Shown: piece after piece, positions 1 through 8,904 of the stretch | Layout: each line of letters opens with the position of its first letter | Numbering within the stretch: position 1 is the first letter of the stretch | Assembly (NCBI GenBank): GCA_963700885.1 | Contig: CAVOZJ010000034.1 | Coordinates: forward strand, 1 to 64,000 | Direction of reading: 5' to 3' | Length of the DNA: 64,000 nucleotides | Origin: Anderseniella sp963700885 | GTDB lineage: Bacteria > Pseudomonadota > Alphaproteobacteria > Rhizobiales > Aestuariivirgaceae | The notes under the pieces: generated by a model | Told to the model about the DNA's origin: nothing | Seen by the model: only the letters and a program-made list of their open reading frames with translations | Databases searched by the model: none | Translations under genes and position numbers: made by a program

Positions 1-24
1 GACTAAACCGCTCTCGCGGTAGTC
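1..24. repeat. Hairpin at left edge, possible IS91-like end
   Basis: The first 24 bases can fold: GACT (1-4) pairs with AGTC (21-24) and ACCGC (7-11) pairs with GCGGT (16-20) around a TCTC loop. It lies about 100 bases upstream of the recombinase of the IS91-like element. IS91-family ends are hairpin-bearing rather than long inverted repeats, so it may be the left terminus. The true boundary could be left of the window. Confidence 0.3.
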
Positions 25-125
25 AAGAGTTGCAAGCGTGGTTGCCTGCGTATTAACGGGCTGGTCTGTCCCGTGTTGAGATTGGGGGTTTCCAAACCTT
101 CACATCAACACAAGGGAGCAGACCC

Positions 126-1010
126 ATGACAGATACATCCATCAGCCCATTGCGCCAGCGCATGATCGAGGACATGACAGTCCGCGGCTTCACTGCCGGC
201 ACGCAGCGATCCTACATCACTGCAGTGAGGGGGTTCACGGCATTTTTTGGCCAATTCCCGGATCAGGCAACAGCTGAGGACCTCAGGCGCTATCAGCTGC
301 ATATGCGATCAAGCGGTGCGACGGCGACGAGCATGAACGCTGCGGTTTCGGCATTGCGGTTCCTGTTTGGCGTAACCTTGGGGCGCAATGATGCCGAGAC
401 CGGCATGACAACGGTGCGCCAGCCCAGGAAGCTTGCGGTGATCCTGAGCCCTGATGAGGTGGCGCGTCTGCTTGATGCAGCCCCTGGCCTCAAGCACAAG
501 GCAGCACTCAGTGTTGCCTATGGCGCGGGTTTGAGAGCCTCGGAGGTCATCTCGCTCAAGGCCGGCGATATCGACAGTGAGCGCATGGTGATCCGTGTCG
601 AGCAGGGCAAGGGCCGCAAGGATCGTTACGCCATGCTGTCTGAGCCATTGCTCTATCTGTTGCGCGACTGGTGGCGCATGGCAAATGAACGCGGTGTCAT
701 GCTGCCGGGCGGTTGGTTGTTCCCAGGCCAGAACCCGGTCAATCCGCTGACCACCCGCCAGCTCAACCGGGCGTTCCACAGCGCCAGGGACGCCGCCGGC
801 ATCGATAAGCCTGTGAGCCTGCACAGCTTGCGGCATTGCTTTGCCACCCATCTGCTCGAACACAAGGTCGACATCCGGGTGATCCAGGTGCTGTTGGGCC
901 ACTCCAAGCTCGATACCACGGCACGCTACAGTCACGTCGCCAATACCACACTGCGCTCAATCAAGAGCCCGCTGGAACTTCTCAGGCCAGGTCCCCAGCC
1001 TCCGGCCTGA
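126..1010 (+). CDS. Tyrosine recombinase of an IS91-like element
   Basis: This 294-residue protein is a XerC/D-like site-specific recombinase. An N-terminal core-binding SAM-like domain (about 10-95) precedes a catalytic domain with R137, H233, R236, H259 and nucleophile Y268 in the expected order (LHSLRH, LLGHSKLDTTARYSH). An AAGGGAG ribosome site lies just before the ATG. It ends 12 bases before an IS91-family transposase on the same strand. IS91 relatives that carry an accessory tyrosine recombinase in this position are common in proteobacteria, so I read the two genes as one mobile element rather than as a prophage or island integrase. All catalytic residues are present, so it may be active. 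Confidence 0.9.
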   Translation: MTDTSISPLRQRMIEDMTVRGFTAGTQRSYITAVRGFTAFFGQFPDQATAEDLRRYQLHMRSSGATATSMNAAVSALRFLFGVTLGRNDAETGMTTVRQPRKLAVILSPDEVARLLDAAPGLKHKAALSVAYGAGLRASEVISLKAGDIDSERMVIRVEQGKGRKDRYAMLSEPLLYLLRDWWRMANERGVMLPGGWLFPGQNPVNPLTTRQLNRAFHSARDAAGIDKPVSLHSLRHCFATHLLEHKVDIRVIQVLLGHSKLDTTARYSHVANTTLRSIKSPLELLRPGPQPPA

Positions 1011-1022
1011 TCCGGGGCTCAT

Positions 1023-2219
1023 ATGCCCCGCCCCCTGTTGGAGGTGGCCGACATCTTGCGTGAGCACGGTGCCACGTGGCGTTCAGCAAATGCAGGCCAT
1101 GTGAGCCTTGCGCAACTCAAGGTGATGTCAGCCATCCAGGCCTGCCGCACAGCAGCGCTGGGTGGTCATGTCGAACAATGCCAGGACTGCCGCCACACCC
1201 AGATCGCCTACAACTCATGCCGCAACCGGCACTGTCCCAAGTGTCAGGGCAACACGGCACGCGATTGGCTGGAAGCCCGTCAGGCCGAACTGTTGCCCGT
1301 GCCCTACTACCATGTGGTGTTCACCGTGCCTGCTGAGATCGCCGATATCGCCTGTCACAACAAGTCCGTAGTCTACGACCTGCTGTTCAAGGCATCGGCT
1401 GAGACCGTACTCACCATCGCCGCTGACCCCAAGCACATCGGTGCAAAGCTCGGTATCACCAGTGTCCTGCACACCTGGGGCTCGGCCATGACCCATCATC
1501 CCCACATCCACATGATCGTGCCGGGTGGCGGGATATCGCCGGACGGCAGTCGCTGGATCGCCTGCAAGCCCGGCTTCTTCCTGCCCGTGCGGGTGCTCTC
1601 GCGGCTGTTCCGCAGGCTGTTGCTCGACAGGCTGGCAAATGCCCACCAGCAGGGCCGCCTCAGCTTTTTCGGCAAGCATGCCGGCCTGGCACATGCGCAA
1701 GCCTTCACCTCCTGGCTCAAACCAATGCGCAAGGCCGAATGGGTGGTCTATGCCAAACGCCCGTTCGCCGGGCCCGGCGCCGTACTCGCCTACCTGTCGC
1801 GCTACACCCACCGCGTTGCCATCGCCAACTCCCGGCTGATCTCGGCCGGCAAGGCCGGTGTGACGTTCCGCTACAAGGATTACCGGATCAAAGGCCGCCG
1901 GCGATACAAGACCATGACGCTCAAGCCGCACGAGTTCATCCGCCGCTTCCTTATCCACGTCCTGCCAACCGGCTTCCACCGTATCCGCCACTATGGGCTG
2001 CTCGCCAATGGCAACCGCGTGGACAATATCGCAAAGGCCCGCCAGTTGCTCAATGCCCCGGCATCTCAAAACAGCACCGAACCCGATGACCAGGCCGGTG
2101 ACAGATCAACCGGCACCCGACCATGTCCGTGTTGTGGCAGGCCCATGGTCATCATCGAGACCTTCGAGCGCGGCGCCCGGCCACGTGCACCACCAATACG
2201 GATGAAGGTCATTGCATGA
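1023..2219 (+). CDS. IS91-family transposase
   Basis: This 398-residue Rep-like (HUH) transposase has an N-terminal zinc-binding cluster (C53, C56, C66, C71, C74), an HxH metal site (H161, H163 within THHPHIH) and a two-tyrosine motif, YLSRY (Y256 and Y260), that would make the covalent DNA bond in rolling-circle transposition. A second short Cys motif (CPCCGRP) lies near the C terminus. Two tyrosines place it nearer true IS91 than the single-tyrosine ISCR elements. The length is normal for the family and no frameshift is visible. The gene follows the tyrosine recombinase with a 12-base gap, so the pair is probably co-transcribed. Confidence 0.92.
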   Translation: MPRPLLEVADILREHGATWRSANAGHVSLAQLKVMSAIQACRTAALGGHVEQCQDCRHTQIAYNSCRNRHCPKCQGNTARDWLEARQAELLPVPYYHVVFTVPAEIADIACHNKSVVYDLLFKASAETVLTIAADPKHIGAKLGITSVLHTWGSAMTHHPHIHMIVPGGGISPDGSRWIACKPGFFLPVRVLSRLFRRLLLDRLANAHQQGRLSFFGKHAGLAHAQAFTSWLKPMRKAEWVVYAKRPFAGPGAVLAYLSRYTHRVAIANSRLISAGKAGVTFRYKDYRIKGRRRYKTMTLKPHEFIRRFLIHVLPTGFHRIRHYGLLANGNRVDNIAKARQLLNAPASQNSTEPDDQAGDRSTGTRPCPCCGRPMVIIETFERGARPRAPPIRMKVIA

Positions 2220-2571
2220 TGCTCATTGTCTCAGGAAACTTCCCCCTCGCCAGCCTTTGCAGCTGGCCGCGCAACCGCTTTGCGCGCTGCGGTTCCAAAT
2301 CTGAAGATTACACGGAAAGCCGCGCTGCAATCGCCATCAGATCAGTCAAAAAGCCGCAAGCCAGCCGCATCGGCTGTCGCGTCAGCGCCATCCATCGTTG
2401 CCAAACGCGGCTGTCCAAAACTGTGCAAACGTCAAATCCCCATAGATCAAACCCGCCAAACCGTCCCGCCTGAAAACGCCCGCAGTTTCCCCCACTGAGG
2501 CTTGTCCGACACCTGCCAAACCGAGCCCAGTGCCGATGCCGTACCAAGGCAGGTGTCCGACAACCCTTAAC
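2220..2571 (+). mobile_element. 3' non-coding tail of the IS91-like element
   Basis: No convincing gene lies between the transposase stop and about 2571. Short open frames here have no recognisable domain. The stretch ends with a strong imperfect inverted repeat followed by a T-rich run, the kind of structure found at the terminus of rolling-circle elements. I place the right end of the element near 2564-2571, but the exact boundary is not established. Confidence 0.45.
2502..2563. repeat. 16-bp imperfect inverted repeat at presumed IS91 right end
   Basis: TTGTCCGACACCTGCC at 2502-2517 matches the reverse complement of 2548-2563 at 15 of 16 positions, with a 30-base spacer. A TTAACATTTTTCCCC run follows. 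It may be the terminal hairpin of the IS91-like element or a transcription terminator. Confidence 0.6.
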
Positions 2572-2589
2572 ATTTTTCCCCGTTTTCGG

Positions 2590-2692
2590 CCGGGTCCAGG
2601 AACGTCTGAAATACCCTCAACTTCAGACTCATTTTTCGAAAGCGCCTGGATTACCCACGAAACCAGACTCATTTCGGCACCTGTCATACCGG
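2590..2692. repeat. Dispersed repeat, copy A (diverged)
   Basis: This copy shares GGGTCCAGGAAC, CTGAAATACCC, ACCAGACT, ATTTC and GCACCTGTC blocks, in the same order, with two better-preserved copies at 12294-12420 and 13857-13981. It contains two partial versions of the roughly 40-base CTGAAATACCC...GCGCCTG sub-unit (from about 2607 and 2650). It has no coding function that I recognise. It lies between the IS91-like element and the GMC oxidoreductase. Confidence 0.6.
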
Positions 2693-2988
2693 TAAGAAAG
2701 TGCCATTAGCTGCCGTCTCAAGTCGACCGCTATGCCCTGCGCATAGTCCAGACCAATCGTGATCGTCATATCAAAAGGTGGCCCTTGCTCTGTATCGCCG
2801 GACAGCAGCTTGTGCAATTGACCGACATTTTGCGACTTGGGCTTATGTCATTTCAGGGCAGGTGACTTTCGTTCTTGCTGCAGTCCTGAGGTTCGTTTTC
2901 AACACCAATGTATCGCGGTTTGACGAGCGGGGATTTTTTTGATGTCTCTTTATTGCCCTGGACTATAGTAAATCAAAGGGAACGCGCA

Positions 2989-4692
2989 ATGCCGCAGCAG
3001 GATGAGTACGACTACATTATCGTCGGTGCCGGCTCTGCGGGATGCGTGCTCGCGGCCCGTTTGACAGAAGACCCCAATATCACGGTCCTAGTCGTGGAAG
3101 CAGGCGGAATGGATAGTAGTCTTTTCGTCTGTATGCCGATCGCATTGTCTATCCCATTGCAAAGCGAAAAATACAGTTGGAGGTACTTTACCGAACCCGA
3201 GCCGTACATGAATGATCGGCGCATGTACTGCCCACGAGGGCGAATGATTGGCGGCTCCTCTTCGATCAACGGGATGGTCTACGTCCGCGGACATGCGCTT
3301 GATTTCGACACCTGGGCTGGGAATGATATGCCCGAGTGGTCGTACGCACACTGTCTTCCTTACTTTCGGAAGGCCGAAACCTACGAACGTGGCGGCGATG
3401 ACTACCGGGGTGACGCTGGTCCACTTTATGTCACCGCGGGGAAGATCCACAGCCCGCTCTATCAGTCTTTCATCGATGCTGGTGTGCAGGCGGGTTACCC
3501 TGCCACTGAGGACATGAATGGCTTCCAGCAGGAAGGCTTCGGGATCATGGATCGAACGACGAAGAATGGTCGTCGTTGGAGTGCGGCGGATGCCTACCTC
3601 AAACCTGCCCTCAGACGCAGCAATCTACACCTTGAAGTTCGTGCGCTCACACACCGCATTTTGTTTGAAGGAAATAGTGCGAAAGGTGTTGAATTCGAAC
3701 AACGTGGCACGATGCGAAAGGTCTTTTCGAGTCGGAGTGTGATTCTTTCCGGCGGTGTGATCAATTCTCCGCAACTCCTGCTGCTCTCAGGCGTCGGTCC
3801 GCGTCAGCATCTTGCTGACTTGGAAATTCCAGTGGTCGCGGATGTTCCCGGTGTTGGCGAAAACCTTCAGGATCACCTCGATTTTAGCATGCAGGTCGGG
3901 TGTACCCAACCTGTCAGCTACTATCCGGCGACCAAACCACTCGGCAAACTTAGCGTCGGGATCAATTGGTTTCTGGGGCGGGATGGTATCGGCAGTACCA
4001 ACCTTTTCGAGGCAGGCGGTTTTGTGCGCACACGCTCCGATCTTAAGCAACCCAACCTGCAGTATCACTTCATGGCCATTGCCGCGGATTACAACGGTAA
4101 GTGCGTACGGGACACGCATGCCTACCAAACAATGATGAGCATGATGCTGCCTGAGAGTCGAGGTCGCCTATGGCTCAAGTCTAAAGATCCCACTACCGCC
4201 CCCGCCATTCAGTTCAACTATCTCAGCACCGAGCAGGACCGTCGCGACGCCATTGACGCGGTCCACATCACCCGGCGCGTTATGTCAATGCCCGCATTCG
4301 ATCCCTACCGCGGAGAAGAACTGGCTCCAGGCGAAGACGTAAGAACCGATGATGAAATTCTCGCCTGGATAAAAACAAACGCGGAAACGGAATACCATCC
4401 CACCAGCACATGTACGATGGGAACCGACGAGATGAGCGTGGTCGACCCTGAACTCCGAGTTTATGGTGTTGAAAATTTGCGGATTGTTGATGCATCCATT
4501 ATGCCGACCGTAGTCTCGGGTAACACCAACGCGGCGACCATAATGCTTGCGGAGAAGGCCGCAGACATTATTGCAGGACGAATGCCACTACCCGCTTCTT
4601 ACGCACCCGTCTATCAGTCACCGCCCCGCTCAAAAAGGCGAAAAATGACCCACAACGGAACCTTTTCTCTATTGAAAGGCGGTGCCGAATGA
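2989..4692 (+). CDS. GMC-family FAD oxidoreductase (choline dehydrogenase-like)
   Basis: This 567-residue flavoenzyme oxidises an alcohol substrate with FAD. The N terminus has the dinucleotide-binding IIVGAGSAGCVLAARL motif (GxGxxG at 13-18), then GGSSSINGMVYVRG. The C-terminal active-site pair is H470 (EYHPTSTCTMG) and N514 (SGNTNAAT). The start at 2989 is chosen because it has an AAGGGA ribosome site and directly precedes the FAD fold; an upstream in-frame ATG at 2908 would add 27 unrelated residues. The substrate cannot be read from sequence. There is no betaine aldehyde dehydrogenase or betI beside it, so choline is only one possibility. It follows a mobile element and is probably an acquired accessory gene. 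Confidence 0.88.
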   Translation: MPQQDEYDYIIVGAGSAGCVLAARLTEDPNITVLVVEAGGMDSSLFVCMPIALSIPLQSEKYSWRYFTEPEPYMNDRRMYCPRGRMIGGSSSINGMVYVRGHALDFDTWAGNDMPEWSYAHCLPYFRKAETYERGGDDYRGDAGPLYVTAGKIHSPLYQSFIDAGVQAGYPATEDMNGFQQEGFGIMDRTTKNGRRWSAADAYLKPALRRSNLHLEVRALTHRILFEGNSAKGVEFEQRGTMRKVFSSRSVILSGGVINSPQLLLLSGVGPRQHLADLEIPVVADVPGVGENLQDHLDFSMQVGCTQPVSYYPATKPLGKLSVGINWFLGRDGIGSTNLFEAGGFVRTRSDLKQPNLQYHFMAIAADYNGKCVRDTHAYQTMMSMMLPESRGRLWLKSKDPTTAPAIQFNYLSTEQDRRDAIDAVHITRRVMSMPAFDPYRGEELAPGEDVRTDDEILAWIKTNAETEYHPTSTCTMGTDEMSVVDPELRVYGVENLRIVDASIMPTVVSGNTNAATIMLAEKAADIIAGRMPLPASYAPVYQSPPRSKRRKMTHNGTFSLLKGGAE

Positions 4693-4818
4693 CCGCCCAA
4701 CGCCGTCTTGAGGTCCGCTTAGCTGCTATTTGCGGGCCGCCATGAGCAGACGTCACCGAGCATGTTTCTGTACAAACAATCAACGCACATAGCGCGTTCG
4801 GCTTGTAAGATCCATCGA

Positions 4819-5457
4819 TTAAGACGTCCAATGCGGAGGGATCGTTCGCTCATAATACGGTAGCGTCTCTATTCTCTTCATCCAGTTGGTAAGACGCCGC
4901 GGGATGTGCTTGCCCCAGTCCTGACCAGGTTGGCGATGATCGATCCGAGATATGAACCGCATGTGCGGATAGACGGTGAAGTCAGCGAGAGAAGGGCCGC
5001 TTGAGAAATATTCACCAGGCAGCATGGTATCAAAACGGGGTATTTCCTCATCAAGACGATTATGCAAGTCAGCCAGTACTTTGTCTTCTGCCGGGCCCTT
5101 GCGGAACAACGTGGCACGAACAAGGTCCGAGATTAGCGGCCCAAGATAGTTCTCTGCCTCGGCCGCGATCCGGCGCACTGTCGCACGCTCTTTGGTATCT
5201 GAAGGCAAGAGTGGACGTTCCGGATAAGCCTCCTCCAGGTACTCGACAATCACTGCGGACTCCCACAGCGCATACCCGTTGTCGACAATAGCAGGTACCT
5301 TGCCTCGGGGAGTGATCGCACGAAACGCAGGTGCTTCGGTCTCGCCTTTGTCGAAGGAGAGAACCTTGAGTTCATAAGGAATGGCCTTGTGCTCGAGCGC
5401 CAGCCAGACTTTCCACGCGAAGGGGGAACCGGAACCATAATAAAATGTTAGCGCCAT
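4819..5457 (-). CDS. Glutathione S-transferase family protein
   Basis: This 212-residue protein begins with a thioredoxin-like GST domain (YYGSGSPFAWKVWLALEHK, then the glutathione-contacting GKVPAIVDNG and WESAVIVEYLEE) and continues with an all-helical C-terminal domain. It has normal bacterial GST length. The catalytic residue is probably a Ser/Tyr in the first 15 residues, but I cannot assign the class. It is convergent with the GMC oxidoreductase and on the same strand as the agmatinase-family gene upstream. The role (conjugation or reductive detoxification) is inferred from family only. Confidence 0.85.
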   Translation of the reverse strand: MALTFYYGSGSPFAWKVWLALEHKAIPYELKVLSFDKGETEAPAFRAITPRGKVPAIVDNGYALWESAVIVEYLEEAYPERPLLPSDTKERATVRRIAAEAENYLGPLISDLVRATLFRKGPAEDKVLADLHNRLDEEIPRFDTMLPGEYFSSGPSLADFTVYPHMRFISRIDHRQPGQDWGKHIPRRLTNWMKRIETLPYYERTIPPHWTS

Positions 5458-5671
5458 AATCAGGAACTCCAGTCCTTGAGATAGAAGGGAATGAGACGAT
5501 ACACACTTGCACCGTGGTTGAATAGCACGCCGAAATCGGCAAGGAACGACTTAAAATGGATGTCTCAAAGGGGTTATCATCGGCCCTTCATCGACTGCGC
5601 AGCAGCGCCAGAAATGTGCCAGCCCAACTGCCATTTTTCTCGCATATGACGCGCCTCACCCTGCCGGATGG

Positions 5672-6646
5672 CTACTGGTTGGAGCGGGCTGTCCTGGCAT
5701 TTCGGCGCGCGATCCAGCGGGGTTGTGCGCAGATATGCCCAAGGAACTCAACAATGGTGTGTGCCCCGAGATAGGAGGTTGCGCCGGTGGGCACGTCGAG
5801 CGTTGGGTTTATCTCAACGAGATCGAAGCCGACGACATCGAGCCTGACCGCTATAGCCTGCAGGGCGGCGCGCAGTTCGGCGTATTTCAAGCCATCTGGC
5901 TCGGCGGAAACGCAGCCAGGCACCAGTGGCATGTCAAGGACATCGATATCAATGCTGACGAAGCAGCGCGCTCCCTCGGGCAGCGTAGCTGCAACCCCTT
6001 CGGGGCCGATGGAGCCGAACTCGGCCATTGTGATGATGCTGTTGCCGTCAGTGCGGATATCAGCGATTTGTTCCGGAGATGTCCGCAGGCTGCGAATGCC
6101 GATCTGGGTGATCTTTTGGACATGGGGCATCGCCGCAATGTGACGGAACGCGTGGCCGTTGGTGTAGCGCAGATCGGCAGTGATCGCCGCGTAGTCAGTA
6201 TGCGCATCGAACTGCAGGATATGGATGGGCTCGTCAAAGGCGCGTACGGTTGCAAAAGTGATTGAATGGTCGCCGCCGAGAACGACCGGCATGGCGCCGC
6301 GCTCAATTATCTCCCGAACCATCTCTGTCTGGCCTTGAAAGGTTCTCTCGGGATTAGTTGGGTAGATGTCGGCATCTCCGACATCTGCAATTAACCCTCC
6401 CTCGATTTCAGCGCGCAGGAACTCCTGCCCACTCTCCAATTCATAGATGCCTGGACGACTGCTGAACCGAAGTGATTGCTCCCGTAACGCGCGGGGACCC
6501 ATACGTGAGCCCGGAAGGAAGGGCGAGCCCTCGTCGAACGGTACCCCGAGTACAGCGATCATGGCATCGAGATCGGCAATATCCTCCAACAACTCGGAGC
6601 GCAGAAAGGTCGGTATTCCAACATAAGGACGATTGACGCGAGTCAT
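5672..6646 (-). CDS. Agmatinase/guanidino-acid ureohydrolase family enzyme
   Basis: This 324-residue member of the ureohydrolase (arginase/agmatinase) superfamily hydrolyses a guanidino group to urea plus an amine through two manganese ions. The metal ligands are visible: H127 in GGDHSIT, D147/H149/D151 in FDAHTDY, and D233/D235 in SIDIDVLD. The start at 6646 has GGAAAGG nine bases upstream; an ATG 18 bases further upstream (6664) is less well placed. Agmatinase, guanidinobutyrase and guanidinopropionase cannot be separated by eye. No polyamine genes surround it. Confidence 0.87.
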   Translation of the reverse strand: MTRVNRPYVGIPTFLRSELLEDIADLDAMIAVLGVPFDEGSPFLPGSRMGPRALREQSLRFSSRPGIYELESGQEFLRAEIEGGLIADVGDADIYPTNPERTFQGQTEMVREIIERGAMPVVLGGDHSITFATVRAFDEPIHILQFDAHTDYAAITADLRYTNGHAFRHIAAMPHVQKITQIGIRSLRTSPEQIADIRTDGNSIITMAEFGSIGPEGVAATLPEGARCFVSIDIDVLDMPLVPGCVSAEPDGLKYAELRAALQAIAVRLDVVGFDLVEINPTLDVPTGATSYLGAHTIVEFLGHICAQPRWIARRNARTARSNQ

Positions 6647-6715
6647 TATAGCTAGCCTTTCCATGAATTCCGCAACCAGTCACCACAACCGAGACCTGGC
6701 CGTCTAGGACCTGTT

Positions 6716-6850
6716 GACAAACTGGATTTCCAAATCATTTGAAGCATGATTTAAGGCAGCTTTTGCAAGGAGGCTATCCTGGCTCGTTTATTGATGGAAG
6801 ACCCGGAGTGGATGTCCACAGGCAGATGCTTGCCAGGTTGATTTGAGCCA
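6716..6850 (+). pseudogene. Possible remnant of an IS5-family transposase start
   Basis: CTGTTGACAAACTGG is followed by a perfect AAGGAGG ribosome site and a reading frame LARLLMEDPEWMS that resembles the first residues of IS5-family transposases. The start codon reads CTG instead of ATG and the frame stops after about 18 codons. Nothing recognisable follows up to 7096. I see no other gene in 6647-7096. Confidence 0.35.
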
Positions 6851-7096
6851 CCGTTTTGTCCGCTCTGCTGCCGTTTGTTCAATCTGCAGCGAAGGCCTGA
6901 CTACGCCAAACCGCGCCTCACTCCATACAGGAGATGGAAGAGAACCCGGCAGGACAACTCAGACATCACTGGCACTACCGGTCTCCAACGGGTGAGAATG
7001 ATGCTTGAGACATCGCGCGAGCGCGCGTGAGACCGGTAGTTTGTGCTGTAATGGTCGACAGTTTTTTGACCTAGTCGTGGCCCTAGAGGAAGCGTA

Positions 7097-7318
7097 ATGG
7101 ACAACAGTCGCCGGTCAGCCCTGCGAGACTTTTATGGCCTGCTCGCCAATTTGACCGATGAAACCGGTAGCGCGAACCTTGGCAAATCACTCAGTCAGCG
7201 TTCGAGACAGGATGGATTCCGCCTCGTTCTCGAAGGAACAGACCAAAACGAGACCGGAAACGCTTCACGGGAGCAGGTCACCGTCAGCTGGATGAACTCG
7301 GGCGATGTTTTGATATAG
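7097..7318 (+). CDS. Small hypothetical protein
   Basis: This 73-residue open frame has a reasonable ribosome site (GAGGAAG seven bases before the ATG). It begins MDNSRRSALRDFYGLL and is mostly polar with no membrane segment or motif that I recognise. It lies between a decayed transposase fragment and the EamA transporter on the opposite strand. It may be a genuine small gene or a fragment of a larger degraded one. Confidence 0.25.
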   Translation: MDNSRRSALRDFYGLLANLTDETGSANLGKSLSQRSRQDGFRLVLEGTDQNETGNASREQVTVSWMNSGDVLI

Positions 7319-7367
7319 CGAAAAAGTCCTTGGCTTTTCCCCGGGCGGCGCCATGTCACTCCTAATC

Positions 7368-8300
7368 TTAGCCGTTTTCCCCTGACAATGCCTGCCGCGG
7401 CTTGACCAGGGATAACCCGACGACAATGAGTGCGAGCGCTCCCCACACCCAAAGAGAGTGGCGCTCACCGTAAACGATCATGCCAAGTATGACGCCGGTT
7501 CCGGTGACGATGTAGCCTACCTGTGCGGCGAACACCGGTCCTGCGCATCCGATCATCCAGACGAAGCCGACATAGGCGCCGACGTGTAGAAGTGCATTGC
7601 CGACGATCGCCTGTTCGGGCGGCCCGAACGCTGTGATATTGAACCACGCGTCAGTGTATATCACCGGCGGCAGGAGAAGCAGCGTCGCACCCCAACTGAG
7701 CGCACATATGATGGTAATCGGATCGAGATCGCTCGGTCTAAAACGCGCGATGACGACGTTCTCTACCGCATAGGAGAGCGCAACCAGGACCGGAAGCAGA
7801 ACCCAAATCGCCAGTTCTGGATCCGGCAGGCTTGTGCCTGGCAGGTAGATCATCATTACCGCAACGACACCAAAGCCAAGGCCGACGACCCTGCGCTGGG
7901 TCGCATGCTCGACGCCGACTGGCAGTGAAATAGCCAGTGTCATCATCGGTACGGTGCTGAGGATCATGACCATGACACCGACCGGCAAGTGTTGATAGGC
8001 CGTGTAACTGAGCACGTTGGGCAACGCTGTGCCGAGAACGGCGCAAGCCAGATAGAATGCGGCGTGCCGGCGGCTAAAAGCTATTGCCTGCCTTCGCGCA
8101 ACCAACACGGCACTGAGTATCAACGCGCAGAGCAACGCATCCCAGAAAGAGACGCCGATGGGGTGGTTGCCGGTAGAAACTGCAAGCTTGGAAAGTGGCC
8201 CAGTCAGGCCCCATGCTATACCGATGGCCCAGAGTCCGAGCCAAAGGGACCGCTGCGACGTCTCGTCTTCTTCATTGGTCTCAGGCGCGCGCAGGGTCAT
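7368..8300 (-). CDS. DMT-superfamily (EamA) transporter
   Basis: This inner-membrane protein of about 310 residues has ten predicted hydrophobic segments in two EamA repeats. The first begins around WLGLWAIGIAWGLTGPLSK and the second around PVLVALSYAVENVVIARF. The DMT family exports small metabolites such as amino acids or purines; the substrate cannot be assigned. I chose the ATG at 8300 (MTLRAPETNEE) because the 30 residues upstream to 8390 are unlike the family's N terminus, though a start at 8390 is possible. It appears to be transcribed alone. Confidence 0.83.
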   Translation of the reverse strand: MTLRAPETNEEDETSQRSLWLGLWAIGIAWGLTGPLSKLAVSTGNHPIGVSFWDALLCALILSAVLVARRQAIAFSRRHAAFYLACAVLGTALPNVLSYTAYQHLPVGVMVMILSTVPMMTLAISLPVGVEHATQRRVVGLGFGVVAVMMIYLPGTSLPDPELAIWVLLPVLVALSYAVENVVIARFRPSDLDPITIICALSWGATLLLLPPVIYTDAWFNITAFGPPEQAIVGNALLHVGAYVGFVWMIGCAGPVFAAQVGYIVTGTGVILGMIVYGERHSLWVWGALALIVVGLSLVKPRQALSGENG

Positions 8301-8669
8301 CGCGGACACGTCGCATGGAGTGGACAAGCTGTCAACGTCATAGGGCAAGGAGTAGTTCCATACCCTGAGCATCTCAATGTAGTCGATCACATCCTGCCAA
8401 ACTCAGTGCGAGTGTTGTAGACCCGACCGGTATTCACCCGCGCTTGAGCAAATTGAAGAAGCTCACGGCGATGGATGTGTAGTGGCAATGGTCTTAAAAG
8501 GGGCTCGGAGTTGCCGTTGGAAGTTCCCAATTAATGGTCAGGTCCCTGGTTTGCTGGCAAGGGGCAATATGCCAAATACAAAATAGCCTCGTACCGTTTC
8601 GGTTAGGGCTTATCCTGTTACTCAGGGAGCATTCACTTCGAAAGGTTAGGGTGGGCGGTAGCGTATGCG

Positions 8670-8829
8670 CCTGCGCCTGGCGAGTATCGATGTTGATCTT
8701 GCTCATGTCATTGGCGATGACAGCAACGCGCGCATCCTCGCGGTGGTTGAGGATGTGGTTGAGAAGCGTCGTATTACCGGCATCGAGGAGGCTGGAAAGG
8801 ATCGTAACGGGGTGCATATCCGCTCTCAT
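8670..8829 (-). pseudogene. Truncated COG0523 (CobW/ZigA-type) GTPase remnant
   Basis: The first 50 or so codons read HPVTILSSLLDAGNTTLLNHILN, then RVAVIANDMSKINID. This matches the N terminus of the COG0523 metallochaperone GTPases (PVTVLSGFLGAGKTTLLNHIL...VAVIVNDMSEVNID). Homology ends near 8670; the frame continues to 8494 with unrelated residues. The P-loop GxxGAGKTT has become LLDAGNTT, losing the lysine, and the CxCC metal motif is absent, so it cannot be functional. Many such proteins are Zur-regulated zinc chaperones, which fits its place beside znuA. Confidence 0.75.
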
Positions 8830-8904
8830 ATTTTATTACATCATATTGGTTTGACCGAAAAAACAGGCGGCGCGGGCCGCCCGCGAGGAATGTGTATTGG
8901 TCTG

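Noticed and set aside
126..1010. Prophage or integrative-element integrase
   Set aside because: It is 12 bases upstream of an IS91-family transposase, and no phage, conjugation or tRNA attachment genes are nearby.
2226..2498. 90-residue plus-strand frame after the IS91 transposase
   Set aside because: Ser/Pro/Arg-rich with no motif or ribosome site; it overlaps other equally open frames in the element's tail.
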